A DNA stretch of 64,000 bases from Isoperla grammatica (lineage: Eukaryota > Arthropoda > Insecta > Plecoptera > Perlodidae). Under the pieces are notes generated by a model. It had not been told where the DNA came from. It saw only the letters and a list, made by a program, of their open reading frames with translations, and searched no databases. Position numbers and translations under genes: made by a program. This document shows positions 45,860-57,592 of the stretch, one piece after another (position 1 is the first letter of the stretch; each line of letters starts with the position of its first letter). The stretch spans positions 19,356,932 through 19,420,931 of the forward strand of contig OX246746.1 of assembly GCA_945910005.1 (NCBI GenBank). The letters run 5' to 3'.

Positions 45860-45951
45860 TATGATCTGAAGATAAAAAAACTCCGAAAATTGAGAAAAAA
45901 ACGCCTTTAATTTTTTTTTCAATTTTCGGAGTTTTTATCATCAGATCGTAT
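45860..45951. repeat. Long hairpin in each satellite unit (unit 1 shown)
   Basis: The arms ATGATCTGAAGATAAAAAAA, CTCCGAAAATTGAGAAAAAA and TTTTTTTTCAATTTTCGGAG, TTTTTATCATCAGATCGTAT pair over about 38-40 bp around a loop of roughly 10 nt (CGCCTTTAAT). It is present once in units 1-7 (for example 47344-47436 and 48830-48923), between modules A and B. It could form a cruciform or, if transcribed, a long double-stranded stem. Confidence 0.8.
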
Positions 45952-46074
45952 TGATTGATTGGTTGATCGCGAAACCGTAAATCGTTTGTGGAAAGAACGA
46001 GCCGTTTGACAGTTAAAAAATAAACCGTGTTCATTCACGTAGATGTATTGATATAAATGTGTGAATATGGTGAG

Positions 46075-46160
46075 AAAAAAAGAGTGTGTGTAGCGGGTCT
46101 CGAACTCCAGACCTTAAGCACTCGAAGCGCCGACGTTCTACGTACGCCACACCACCTGAT
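46075..46160 (-). ncRNA. tRNA-like Pol III-type module B (representative, unit 1)
   Basis: On the minus strand TGGCGTACGTAGA (46149-46137) and AGTTCGAGACC (46106-46096) stand as A and B boxes, followed by T7 (46081-46075) 14 nt after the B box. The upstream block reads CATTGAGAGCAGTGTGTTAT then ATACCAGTGTAAGCC, with TATATA about 35 nt before the module. Modules A and B are paralogous in order and spacing. Units 2-7 repeat it with T runs at 47560, 49047, 50531, 52015 (T6), 53507 (T6) and 54991. Units 2, 3 and 6 carry GAGATTCG instead of GAGACCCG, which breaks the T-stem pairing. Confidence 0.5.
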
Positions 46161-46367
46161 GGAAATCCCATGGCTTACACTGGTATATAACACACTGCTC
46201 TCAATGTATGGCATATCTTGTTGTATTCAGATAGCTCGTCTACACGCCAACATTAAAACATGTTTCCTCGGCTAACCGTTTATGCAAGGCAAACATTAAC
46301 ATGTTTCATGTATAGAGTAAGAATGTCCAATGGAGAAACTCTAATCATTATTTTCTTAACCCTTTAA

Positions 46368-47852
46368 CAAGAGACGCTACGCGTCGTCAAAGACGTGCTC
46401 AAATACACTCTGTTTTTTAGAATTATATTCTTTACGGCTATATTGTTTATTGTTGCCATCTTAAAGTTAATTCCCAAGGTAGATCTGAAAATTGTCTACT
46501 TTGAAAAAAATCATTGCCTCGCTATGTTTGTTGTGAACGACGTCAGGCGTCGCCGAAATTCCAACGAAAATCTTGTCAAGTTCCACTTTCGGTACCGATT
46601 GTGGATGAACGGTGGTACCTAGTTAGTCGTAGCGTCGAACTTAAGGTCAGTAATGATCCCTGGTTACGTAGTATGAGCGTCGGTAGCGTCGGTTTGCACA
46701 GGTCGTGGTGAGGCGACGCCATTTCAGGTAACCAAAATAGTAGATTTTTTGAGGTTTTTATTTTTTTACGGGTAAACGGTTTAAGATAGAATTTTTTGGT
46801 TGTCAGTTCCTTCTTATTCATCGCTCTCTTGATATGTTTCGTATTTTTAAAAAAATAAAAAAAAAAAAAAATTTCATTTTTCTCCGATTGTGCTCTTCTG
46901 AGACAAAATTTGAAATTTTGGTCGCCTGTATCTCTGTAAGTATGACCCCCAGCATATTTTCGTTTTCAGGATGTCTAGATAATTAACGCAAAAAAAATAA
47001 AAAAAATAAAAAAACAAATTTGGACCACCCGTTTTTTAGCTACGAGCGCTTGAAAAAATAATTTCCCCTTAGTAAACCCTTCTCAACTATTCTGCTCTGA
47101 ATATGGAAGAAAAAAAGTTTGCCGGTAACGGGTCTCGAACCCCGGACCGCGAAAACACTAATCGGCGTCGCTACTGCCTACGCCACTCCACTCGATGGAA
47201 GGTGGAGCGCTTAGACTGGTACATATTGTACTGCTCTCAATGAATGCATGTATGTATCTCGATTCATTCTTATTGTAATTCTAACACCTAACATAGATGG
47301 ATTTACGAACAGAGGGTCTTATTGGATTTAAAAGCATCCAAGAATACGATCTGAAGATAAAAAACTCCGAAAATTGAGAAAAAAAACGCCTTTAATTTTT
47401 TTTTCAATTTTCGGAGTTTTTATCATCAGATCGTATTGATTGATTGGTTGATCGCGAAACCGTAAATCGTTTGTGGAAACAACGAGCCGTTTGACGGTTA
47501 AAAAATAAACCGTGTTCATTCACGTAGATGTATTGATATAAATGTGTGAATATGGTGAGAAAAAAAGAGAGTGTGTAACGAATCTCGAACTCCAGACCTT
47601 AAGCACTCGAAGCGCCGACGTTCTACGTACGCCACACCACCTGATGGAAATCCCATGGCTTACACTGGTATATAACACACTGCTCTCAATGTATGGCATA
47701 TCTTGTTGTATTCAGATAGCTCGTCTACACGCCAACATTAAAACATGTTTCCTCGGCTAACCGTTTATGCAAGGCAAACATCAACATGTTTCATGTATAG
47801 AGTAAGAATGTCCAATGGAGAAACTCTAATCATTATTTTCTTAACCCTTTAA
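46368..47852. repeat. Satellite unit 2
   Basis: ORF intact at 46395-46622. Module A terminator run at 47110-47116, module B run at 47560-47566, hairpin at 47344-47436. One base is missing in GACGCCATTTCAGG relative to other units. Confidence 0.9.
46395..46622 (+). CDS. Recurrent 75-codon ORF of the satellite, doubtful gene
   Basis: The product has a hydrophobic N-terminal stretch (residues 5-26, including FFRIIFFTAILFIVAILKLI) and a basic end with VNDVRRRR. The layout resembles a type II membrane anchor. It is intact in six units (46395, 47880, 49367, 50851, 53826, 55311) and broken in units 1, 6 and 9. No family was recognised. Identity between units is high across the whole 1.5 kb, so intactness mostly reflects recent duplication. 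Treat as a hypothetical reading frame, not an established gene. Confidence 0.15.
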   Translation: MLKYTLFFRIIFFTAILFIVAILKLIPKVDLKIVYFEKNHCLAMFVVNDVRRRRNSNENLVKFHFRYRLWMNGGT

Positions 47853-49339
47853 CAAGAGACGCTACGCGTCGTCAAAGACGTGCTCAAATACACTCTGTTT
47901 TTTAGAATTATATTCTTTACGTCTATATTGTTTATTGTTGCCATCTTAAAGTTAATTCCCAAGGTAGATCTGAAAATTGTCTACTTTGAAAAAAATCATT
48001 GCCTCGCTATGTTTGTTGTGAACGACGTCAGGCGTCGCCGAAATTCCAACGAAAATCTTGTCAAGTTCCACTTTCGGTACCGATTGTGGATGAACGGTGG
48101 TACCTAGTTAGTCGTAGCGTCGAACTTAAGGTCAGTAATGATCCCTGGTGACGTAGTATGAGCGTCGGTAGCGTCGGTTTGCACAGGTCGTGGTGAGGCG
48201 ACGCCAAATTCAGGTAACCAAAATAGTAGATTTTTTGAGGTTTTTATTTTTTTACGGGTAAACGGTTTAAGATAGAATTTTTTGGTTGTCAGTTCCTTCT
48301 TATTCATCGCTCTCTTGATATGTTTCGTATTTTATAAAAAATAAAAAAAAATAAAAATTTCATTTTTCTCCGATTGTGCTCTTCTGAGACAAAATTTGAA
48401 ATTTTGGTCGCCTGTATCTCTGTAAGTATGACCCTCAGCATATTTTCGTTTTCAGGATGTCTAGATAATTAACGCAAAGAAAATAAAAAAAATAAAAAAA
48501 CAAATTTGGACCACCCGTTTTTTAGCTACGAGCGCTTGAAAAAATAATTTCCCCTTAGTAAACCCTTCTCAACTATTCTGCTCTGAATATGGAAGAAAAA
48601 AAGTTTGCCGGTAACGGGTCTCGAACCCCGGACCGCGAAAACACTAATCGGCGTCGGTACTGCCTACGCCACTCCACTCGATGGAAGTTGGAGCGCTTAG
48701 ACTGGTACATATTGTACTGCTCTCAATGAATGCATGTATGTATCTCGATTCATTCTTATTGTAATTCTAACACCTAACATAGATGGATTTACGAACAGAG
48801 GGTCTTATTGGATTTAAAAGCATCCAAGAATACGATCTGAAGATAAAAAAACTCCGAAAATTGAGAAAAAAAACGCCTTTAATTTTTTTTTCAATTTTCG
48901 GAGTTTTTATCATCAGATCGTATTGATTGATTGGTTGATCGCGAAACCGTAAATCGTTTGTGGAAACAACGAGCCGTTTGACGGTTAAAAAATAAACCGT
49001 GTTCATTCACGTAGATGTATTGATATAAATGTGTGAATATGGTGAGAAAAAAAGAGAGTGTGTAACGAATCTCGAACTCCAGACCTTAAGCACTCGAAGC
49101 GCCGACGTTCTACGTACGCCACACCACCTGATGGAAATCCCATGGCTTACACTGGTATATAACACACTGCTCTCAATGTATGGCATATCTTGTTGTATTC
49201 AGATAGCTCGTCTACACGCCAACATTAAAACATGTTTCCTCGGCTAACCGTTTATGCAAGGCAAACATCAACATGTGTCATTTATAGAGTAAGAATGTCC
49301 AATGGAGAAACTCTAATCATTATTTTCTTAACCCTTTAA
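47853..49339. repeat. Satellite unit 3
   Basis: ORF intact at 47880-48107. Module A run at 48596-48602, module B run at 49047-49053, hairpin at 48830-48923. It shares private variants with unit 6 (TTTACGTCTATATTG, AACGAATCTCG), pointing to duplication in blocks. Confidence 0.9.
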
Positions 49340-50823
49340 CAAGAGACGCTACGCGTCGTCAAAGACGTGCTCAAATACACTCTGTTTTTTAGAATTATAT
49401 TCTTTACGTCTATATTGTTTATTGTTGCGATCTTAAAGTTAATTCCTAAGGTAGATCTGAAAATTGTCTACTTTGAAAAAAATCATTGCCTCGCTATGTT
49501 TGTTGTGAACGACGTCAGGCGTCGCCGAAATTCCAACGATTTTCTTGTCAAGTTCCACTTTCGGTACCGATTGTGGATGGACGGTGGTACCTAGTTAGTC
49601 GTAGCGTCGAACTTAAGGTCAGTAATGATCCCTGGTGACGTAGTATGAGCGTCGGTAGCGTCGGTTTGCACAGGTCGTGGTGAGGCGACGCCAACTTCAG
49701 GTAACCAAAATAGTAGATTTTTTGAGGTTTTTATTTTTTTACGGGTAAACGGTTTAAGATAGAATTTTTTGGTTGACAGTTCCTTCTTATTCATCGCTCT
49801 CTTGATATGTTTCGTATTTAAAAAAAAATGAAAAAAAATAAAAATTTCATTTTTCTCCGATTGTGCTCTTCTGAGACAAAATTTGAAATTTTGGTCGCCT
49901 GTATCTCTGTAAGTATGACCCCCAGCATATTTTCGTTTTCAGGATGTCTAGATAATTAACGCAAAAAAATAAAAAAAATAAAAAAACAAATTTAGACCAC
50001 CCGTTTTTTAGCTACGAGCGCTTGAAAAAATAATTTCCCCTTAGTAAAACCTTCTCAACTATTCTGCTCTGAATATGGAAGAAAAAAAGTTTGCCGGTAA
50101 CGAGTCTCGAACCCCGGACCGCGAAAACACTAGTCGGCGTCGCTACTGCCTACGCCACTCCACTCGATGGAAGTTGTAGAACTTAGACTGGTACATATTG
50201 TACTGCTCTCAATGAATGCATGTATGTATCTCGATTCATTCTTATTGTAATTCTAACACCTAACATAGATGGATTTACGAACAGAGGGTCTTATTGGATT
50301 TAAAAGCATCCAAGAATATGATCTGAAGATAAAAAACTCCGAAAATTGAGAAAAAAACGCCTTTAATTTTTTTTTCAATTTTCGGAGTTTTTATCATCAG
50401 ATCGTACTGATTGATTGGTTGATCGCGAAACCGTAAATCGTTTGTGGAAACAACGAGCCGTTTGACGGTTAAAAAATAAACCGTGTTCATTCACGTAGAT
50501 GTATTGATATAAATGTGTGAATATGGTGAGAAAAAAAGAGTGCGTGTAGCGGGTCTCGAACTCCAGACCTTAAGCACTCGAAGCGCCGACGTTCTACGTA
50601 CGCCACACCACCTGATGGAAATCCCGTGGCTTACACTGGTATATAACACACTGCTCTCAATGTATGGCATATCTTGTTGTATTCAGATAGCTCGTCTACA
50701 CGCCAACATTAAAACATGTTTCCTCGGCTAACCGTTTATGCAAGGCAAACATTAACATGTTTCATGTATAGAGTAAGAATGTCCAATGGAGAAACTCTAA
50801 TCATTATTTTCTTAACCCTTTAA
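49340..50823. repeat. Satellite unit 4
   Basis: ORF intact at 49367-49594 with the AACGATTTTCTTGTC variant. Module A run at 50082-50088, module B run at 50531-50537. Confidence 0.9.
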
Positions 50824-52307
50824 CAAGAGACGCTACGCGTCGTCAAAGACGTGCTCAAATACACTCTGTTTTTTAGAATTATATTCTTTACGGCTATATT
50901 GTTTATTGTTGCCATCTTAAAGTTAATTCCCAAGGTAGATCTGAAAATTGTCTACTTTGAAAAAAATCATTGTCTCGCTATGTTTGTTGTGAACGACGTC
51001 AGGCGTCGCCGAAATTCCAACGATTTTCTTGTCAAGTTCCACTTTCGGTACCGATTGTGGATGGACGGTGGTACCTAGTTAGTCGTAGCGTCGAACTTAA
51101 GGTCAGTAATGATCCTTGGTGACGTAGTATGAGCGTCGGTAGCGTCGGTTTGCACAGGTCGTGGTGAGGCGACGCCAACTTCAGGTAACCAAAATAGTAG
51201 ATTTTTTGAGGTTTTTATTTTTTTACGGGTAAACGGTTTAAGATAGAATTTTTTGGTTGACAGTTCCTTCTTATTCATCGCTCTCTTGATATGTTTCGTA
51301 TTTTTAAAAAAATGAAAAAAAATAAAAATTTCATTTTTCTCCGATTGTGCTCTTCTGAGACAAAATTTGAAATTTTGGTCGCCTGTATCTCTGTTAGTAT
51401 GACCCCCAGCATATTTTCGTTTTCAGGATGTCTAGATAATTAACGCAAAAAAAATAAAAAAAATAAAAAAACAAATTTGGACCACCCGTTTTTTAGCTAC
51501 GAGCGCTTGAAAAAATAATTTCCCCTTAGTAAACCCTTCTAACTATTCTGCTCTGAATATGGAAGAAAAAAAGTTTGTCGGCAACGGGTCTCGAACCCCG
51601 GACCGCGAAAACACTAGTCGGCGTCGCTACTGCCTACGCCACTCCACTCGATGGAAGTTGGAGCGCTTAGACTGGTACATATTGTACTGCTCTCAATGAA
51701 TGCATGTATGTATCTCGATTCATTCTTATTGTAATTCTAACACCTAACATAGATGGATTTACGAACAGAGGGTCTTATTGGATTTAAAAGCATCCAAGAA
51801 TACGATCTGAAGATAAAAAACTCCGAAAATTGAGAAAAAAACGCCTTTAATTTTTTTTTTAATTTTCGGAGTTTTTATCATCAGATCGTATTGATTGATT
51901 GGTTGATCGCGAAACCGTAAATCGTTTGTGGAAACAACGAGCCGTTTGACGGTTAAAAAATAAACCGGGTTCATTCACGTAGATGTATTGATATAAATGT
52001 GTGAATATGGTGAGAAAAAAGAATGTGTGTAACGGGTCTCGAACCCCAGACCTTAAGCACTCGAAGCGCCGACGTTCTACGTACGCCACACCACCTGAAG
52101 GAATTCCTATTGCTTACACTGGTATATAACACACTGCTCTCAATGTACGGCATATCTTGTTGTATTCAGATAGCTCGTCTACACGCCAACATTAAAACAT
52201 GTTTCCTCGGCTAACCGTAAATGCAAGGCAAACATTAACATGTTTCATGTATAGAGTAAGAATGTCCAATGGAGAAACTCGAATCATTATTTTCTTAACC
52301 CTTTAAC
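50824..52307. repeat. Satellite unit 5
   Basis: ORF intact at 50851-51078. Module A run at 51566-51572. The module B run is shortened to six A (52015-52020). The hairpin loop has TTTTTTTTTTAATTTTCGG instead of TTTTTCAATTTTCGG, weakening one pair. Confidence 0.9.
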
Positions 52308-53798
52308 AAGAGACGCTACGCGTCGTCAAAGACGTGCTCAAATACACTCTGTTTTTTAGTTTGTTTTTTTATATTCTTTACGGCTATATTGTTTATTGTT
52401 GCCATCTTAAAGTTAATTCCCAAGGTAGATCTGAAAATTGTCTACTTTGAAAAAAATCATTGCCTCGCTATGTTTGTTGTGAACGACGTCAGGCGTCGCC
52501 GAAATTCCAACGAAAATCTTGTCAAGTTCCACTTTCGGTACCGATTGTGGATGGACGGTGGTACCTAGTTAGTCGTAGCGTCGAACTTAAGGTCAGTAAT
52601 GATCCCTGGTGACGTAGTATGAGCGTCGGTAGCGTCGGTTTGCACAGGTCGTGGTGAGGCGACGCCAAATTCAGGTAACCAAAATAGTAGATTTTTTGAG
52701 GTTTTTATTTTTTTACGGGTAAACGGTTTAAGATAGAATTTTTTGGTTGTCAGTTCCTTCTTATTCATCGCTCTCTTGATATGTTTCGTATTTTTAAAAA
52801 AATAAAAAAAAATAAACATTTCATTTTTCTCCGATTGTGCTCTTCTGAGACAAAATTTGAAATTTTGGTCGCCTGTATCTCTGTAAGTATGACCCCCAGC
52901 ATATTTTCGTTTTCAGGATGTCTAGATAATTAACGCAAAAAAAATAAAAAAAATAAAAAAACAAATTTGGACCACCCGTTTTTTAGCTACGAGCGCTTGA
53001 AAAAATAATTTCCCCTTAGTAAACCCTTCTCAACTATTCTGCTCTGAATATGGAAGAAAAAAAGTTTGCCGGTAACGGGTCTCGAACCCCGGACCGCGAA
53101 AACACTAATCGGCGTCGCTACTGCCTACGCCACTCCACTCGATGGAAGGTGGAGCGCTTAGACTGGTACATATTGTACTGCTCTCAATGAATGCATGTAT
53201 GTATCTCGATTCATTCTTATTGTAATTCTAACACCTTACATAGATGGATTTACGAACAGAGGGTCTTATTGGATTTAAAAGCATCCAAGAATACGATCTG
53301 AAGATAAAAAACTCCGAAAATTGAGAAAAAAAACGCCTTTAATTTTTTTTTCAATTTTCGGAGTTTTTATCATCAGATCGTATTGATTGATTGGTTGATC
53401 GCGAAACCGTAAATCGTTTGTGGAAACAACGAGCCGTTTGACGGTTAAAAAATAAACCGTGTTCATTCACGTAGATGTATTGATATAAATGTGTGAATAT
53501 GGTGAGAAAAAAGAGAGTGTGTAACGAATCTCGAACTCCAGACCTTAAGCACTCGAAGCGCCGACGTTCTACGTGCGCCACACCACCTGATGGAAATCCC
53601 ATGGCTTACACTGGTATATAACACACTGCTCTCAATGTATGGCATATCTTGTTGTATTCAGATAGCTCGTCTACACGCCAACAGTAAAACATGTTTCCTC
53701 GGCTAACCGTTTATGCAAGGCAAACATCAACATGTTTCATGTATAGAGTAAGAATGTCCAATGGAGAAACTCTAATCATTGTTTTCTTAACCCTTTAA
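52308..53798. repeat. Satellite unit 6
   Basis: The 75-codon ORF is broken by an altered segment (TTAGTTTGTTTTTTTATATT) near 52356-52375, which also explains the longer 1491-bp spacing. Module A run at 53057-53063, module B run of six A at 53507-53512. Confidence 0.9.
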
Positions 53799-55283
53799 CA
53801 AGAGACGCTACGCGTCGTCAAAGACGTGCTCAAATACACTCTGTTTTTTAGAATTATATTCTTTACGTCTATATTGTTTATTGTTGCCATCTTAAAGTTA
53901 ATTCCAAAGGTAGATCTGAAAATTGTCTACTTTGAAAAAAATCATTGCCTCGCTATGTTTGTTGTGAACGACGTCAGGCGTCGCCGAAATTCCAACGAAA
54001 ATCTTGTCAAGTTCCACTTTCGGTACCGATTGTGGATGAACGGTGGTACCTAGTTAGTCGTAGCGTCGAACTTAAGGTCAGTAATGATCCCTGGTGACGT
54101 AGTATGAGCGTCGGTAGCGTCGGTTTGCACAGGTCGTGGTGAGGCGACGCCAAATTCAGGTAACCAAAATAGTAGATTTTTTGAGGTTTTTATTTTTTTA
54201 CGGGTAAACGGTTTAAGATAGAATTTTTTGGTTGTCAGTTCCTTCTTATTCATCGCTCTCTTGATATGTTTCGTATTTTTAAAAAAATAAAAAAAAATAA
54301 AAATTTCATTTTTCTCCGATTGTGCTCTTCTGAGACAAAATTTGAAATTTTGGTCGCCTGTATCTCTGTAAGTATGACCCCCAGCATATTTTCGTTTTCA
54401 GGATGTCTAGATAATTAACGCAAAGAAAATAAAAAAAATAAAAAAACAAATTTGGACCACCCGTTTTTTAGCTACGAGCGCTTGAAAAAATAATTTCCCC
54501 TTAGTAAACCCTTCTCAACTATTCTGCTCTGAATATGGAAGAAAAAAAGTTTGCCGGTAACGGGTCTCGAACCCCGGACCGCGAAAACACTAATCGGCGT
54601 CGCTACTGCCTACGCCACTCCACTCGATGGAAGTTGGAGCGCTTAGACTGGTACATATTGTACTGCTCTCAATGAATGCATGTATGTATCTCGATTCATT
54701 CTTATTGTAATTCTAACACCTAACATAGATGGATTTACGAACAGAGGGTCTTATTGGATTTAAAAGCATCCAAGAATACGATCTGAAGATAAAAAACTCC
54801 GAAAATTGAGAAAAAAACGCCTTTAATTTTTTTTTCTATTTTCGGAGTTTTTATCATCAGATCGTATTGATTGATTGGTTGATCGCGAAACCGTAAATTG
54901 TTTGTGGAAACAACGAGCCGTTTGACGGTTAAAAAATAAACCGGGTTCATTCACGTAGATGTATTGATATAAATGTGTGAATATGGTGAGAAAAAAAGAA
55001 TGTGTGTAACGGGTCTCGAACCCCAGACCTTAAGCACTCGAAGCGCCGACGTTCTACGTACGCCACACCACCTGATGGAATTCCTCTTGCTTACACTGGT
55101 ATATAACACAATGCTCTCAATGTACGGCATATCTTGTTGTATTCAGATAGCTCGTCTACACGCCAACATTAAAACATGTTTCCTCGGCTAACCGTTAATG
55201 CAAGGCAAACATTAACATGTTTCATGTATAGAGTAAGAATGTCCAATGGAGAAACTCGAATCATTATTTTCTTAACCCTTTAA
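53799..55283. repeat. Satellite unit 7
   Basis: ORF intact at 53826-54053. Module A run at 54542-54548, module B run at 54991-54997. The hairpin has one mismatch (TTTTCTATTTTCGG). Confidence 0.9.
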
Positions 55284-56027
55284 CAAGAGACGCTACGCGT
55301 CGTCAAAGACGTGCTCAAATACACTCTGTTTTTTAGAATTATATTCTTTACGGCTATATTGTTTATTGTTGCCATCTTAAAGTTAATTCCCAAGGTAGAT
55401 CTGAAAATTGTCTACTTTGAAAAAAATCATTGCCTCGCTATGTTTGTTGTGAACGACGTCAGGCGTCGCCGAAATTCCAACGAAAATCTTGTCAAGTTCC
55501 ACTTTCGGTACCGATTGTGGATGAACGGTGGTACCTAGTAAGTCGTAGCGTCGAACTTAAGGTCAGTAATGATCCCTGGTGACGTAGTATGAGCGTCGGT
55601 AGCGTCGGTTTGCACAGGTCGTGGTGAGCTGACGCCAACTTCAGGTAACCAAAATAGTAGATTTTTTGAGGTTTTTATTTTTTTACGGGAAAACAGTAGG
55701 AGATAGAATTTTTTGGTTGTCAATTCCTTCTTACTCACAACTCTTTTGATTTTATTCGTATTTTTTAAAAAATAAAAAAAATAAAAAATTTCGAAATTCT
55801 CGGATTTTGCTCTTCTGAGAAAAAATTTGAAACTTTGGGCGCCTATATCTCTGTAACTATGACCCACAGCATAATTTACTCTTAAGGAAGTCTAGATAAG
55901 TGACAAAAAAAAAATAAAAAAAAATACAGAAACAAATTTGGACCACATGTTTGGTAGCTACGAGCGCATAAAAAAACAATTTCCCCCATGTAAACCCTTC
56001 TCAACTTTGCTTGTCTGAATATGGAAG

Positions 56028-57020
56028 AAAAAAAGACTGCCAGTTACGGGATTCGAACACCGGACCGCGAAAACACTAGTCGACGACGCTACTGCGTACG
56101 CCATTCCACACGATGGAGATTGGTCTGCTTACACTGGTATATAACCCACTGCTCTCAATGTATGCATGTATGAATCTCATTGTATCTCGATTCATTCTTA
56201 CTGTAATTGTAACAACAAATATAGATGGATTTACGAACAGAGGATCTCATTGGATTTAAAAAATATCCAAGCCGTTTTTTAACTAGCTCTAAAAATCCAG
56301 TTTTAACACATAGTCTTTTTAAAATCGCATTTGATAGATCTGTATCACGTGATCGCGAAAGAGTAAATCATTTGTGGGAACAACGAGCGGTTTGACCGTA
56401 AAAAAATAAACCGTGTCCATGCACGTTGATGTTTGATATAAATGTGTGAATATGGTTGAAAAAAAAAGATGAATATAACGAGTTTCGAACCCCAGACCTG
56501 AAGCACTCGAAGCAACGACGTTCTGAATACGCCACGCCACACGATAGCTGTAGCGTTGCTTACACTGGTATATAACACACTGCTCTCAATGTATGCATGT
56601 ATGAGTCTCATTGTATCTCGATTCATTCTTATTGTAATTGTTACTACAAATTTAGTTGGATTTACGAACAGAGGGTCTCATTGGATTTAAAAAATATCCA
56701 AGAAGCCGTTTTTTAACTAGCTCAAAAAATCCAGTTTCAAAATCGCATTTGATAGATCTTGATCGTGTGATCGCAAAAGAGCAAATCATATGACGAAACA
56801 ATGAGCCGTTTGACCGTTAAAAAATAAACCGTGTCCATGCACGTTGATGTATTGATATAAATGTGTGAATATGGTGGAAAGAAAACAGTGGGTGTAACAG
56901 GTCTCGAACCCCAGACCTCAAACACTCGAAGCGGCGACGTTCAGCGTACGCCATGCCACACGATGGAAGTAGCCTTGCTTACACTGGCATACAACACACT
57001 GCCCTCAAAGTATGGCATAG
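56028..57020 (-). ncRNA. Three diverged tRNA-like modules (unit 8)
   Basis: Module 1 (56028-56120) has B box GTGTTCGAATCCC and T7. Module 2 (56459-56550) has GGGTTCGAAACTC and T9. Module 3 (56875-56960) has GGGTTCGAGACCTG, but its T run is interrupted (TTTTCTTT). All three keep TGGCGTACGC- or GTGGCGTATTC-type A boxes and the upstream CATTGAGAGCAGTG...TATATACCAGTGTAAGC block, slightly changed in module 3. The conserved parts are the promoter-like parts, while the spacers differ strongly from units 1-7. Confidence 0.45.
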
Positions 57021-57048
57021 CTTGTATTCAAATAGCTTGTCATGAAAC

Positions 57049-57477
57049 CATAGGCGTGCGCACGGCCCAAGCCAATTCGGCCCAGGCCGGACCTAATGTG
57101 TCAACTTGGCGGTCGGGCCGCGCTGGACTCCAGTTTCACTTTAAACTTAACTTTAAATTAGTCTTTAAATTAAATTTCACTGTTAGTAGTGCGTTTTTAC
57201 GCAAAGGCACACTTCACCCGGAGCTGTGCAAATAATTTACAATTTATCTTTTATTTAAATGAAACGAAACATAGCTCTATAGGGGCCACAAGATTCTATG
57301 ACAGCGGAAAGCGTCGCGTTTTAAAATCGCGTTTTAGGCCATAAAAGTTATTGCATCAACCGAAATTTTTTTCGCCTGCGGCGAAATTGCCTCCGGCGGC
57401 TGGGGCTTCGCCCCAGACCCCAGCTGTGCCACGCCATCTTGTGCCGGGTCTAATGTTAGACGCTGCGCACGCCTATG
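57049..57477. mobile_element. 429-bp hAT-like MITE with 8-bp target duplication
   Basis: The termini CATAGGCGTGCGCA (left) and TGCGCACGCCTATG (right) are perfect 14-bp inverted repeats. CATGAAAC is repeated exactly at 57041-57048 and 57478-57485. An 8-bp duplication and CA...TG ends are typical of hAT elements. The interior is GC-rich at both ends (GGCCCAAGCCAATTCGGCCC; GGGGCTTCGCCCCAGACCCC) and has no transposase. Confidence 0.85.
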
Positions 57478-57592
57478 CATGAAACAATTAAACATGTTTC
57501 TTTGGCTAACCGTTAATGCAAGGCAAACATGTATGTATAGAGTAGGAATGTCAAATGGAAAAACTGTTATCATCATTTTCTTAACCCTTTAA

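Larger units (their letters stand above)
44881..46367. repeat. Satellite unit 1
   Basis: The 75-codon ORF is disrupted near its start (TCTGTGTTTTAG instead of TCTGTTTTTTAG). tRNA-like modules lie at 45625-45712 and 46075-46160, and the hairpin at 45860-45951. Confidence 0.9.
55284..57592. repeat. Satellite unit 8, diverged, with an extra module and a MITE
   Basis: The left 400 bp is like units 1-7 (ORF 55311-55538). It then diverges strongly from about 55690. It contains three tRNA-like modules instead of two (56028-56120, 56459-56550 and about 56875-56960). It lacks the canonical hairpin, having AAAAATATCCAAG and CCGTTTTTTAACTAGCTC there instead. It holds a 437-bp insertion (MITE plus duplication). 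After subtracting that, the unit is about 1,872 bp, close to 390 bp more than normal, which is one module. Confidence 0.85.

Noticed and set aside
45843..46034. Recurrent 63-71-codon minus-strand ORF
   Set aside because: It reads straight through the hairpin. Length changes with the A-run in each unit.
46057..46275. Recurrent 72-codon plus-strand ORF
   Set aside because: It is the antisense of the tRNA-like module and upstream block. No independent evidence.
46576..46821. Recurrent 67-81-codon minus-strand ORF of the satellite (KKELTTKKFYLKPF type)
   Set aside because: It overlaps A/T tracts and the antisense of the unit. Frame length varies among units and intactness is explained by unit identity.
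57334..57576. 80-codon minus-strand ORF
   Set aside because: It lies across the hAT-like MITE and its GC-rich end.
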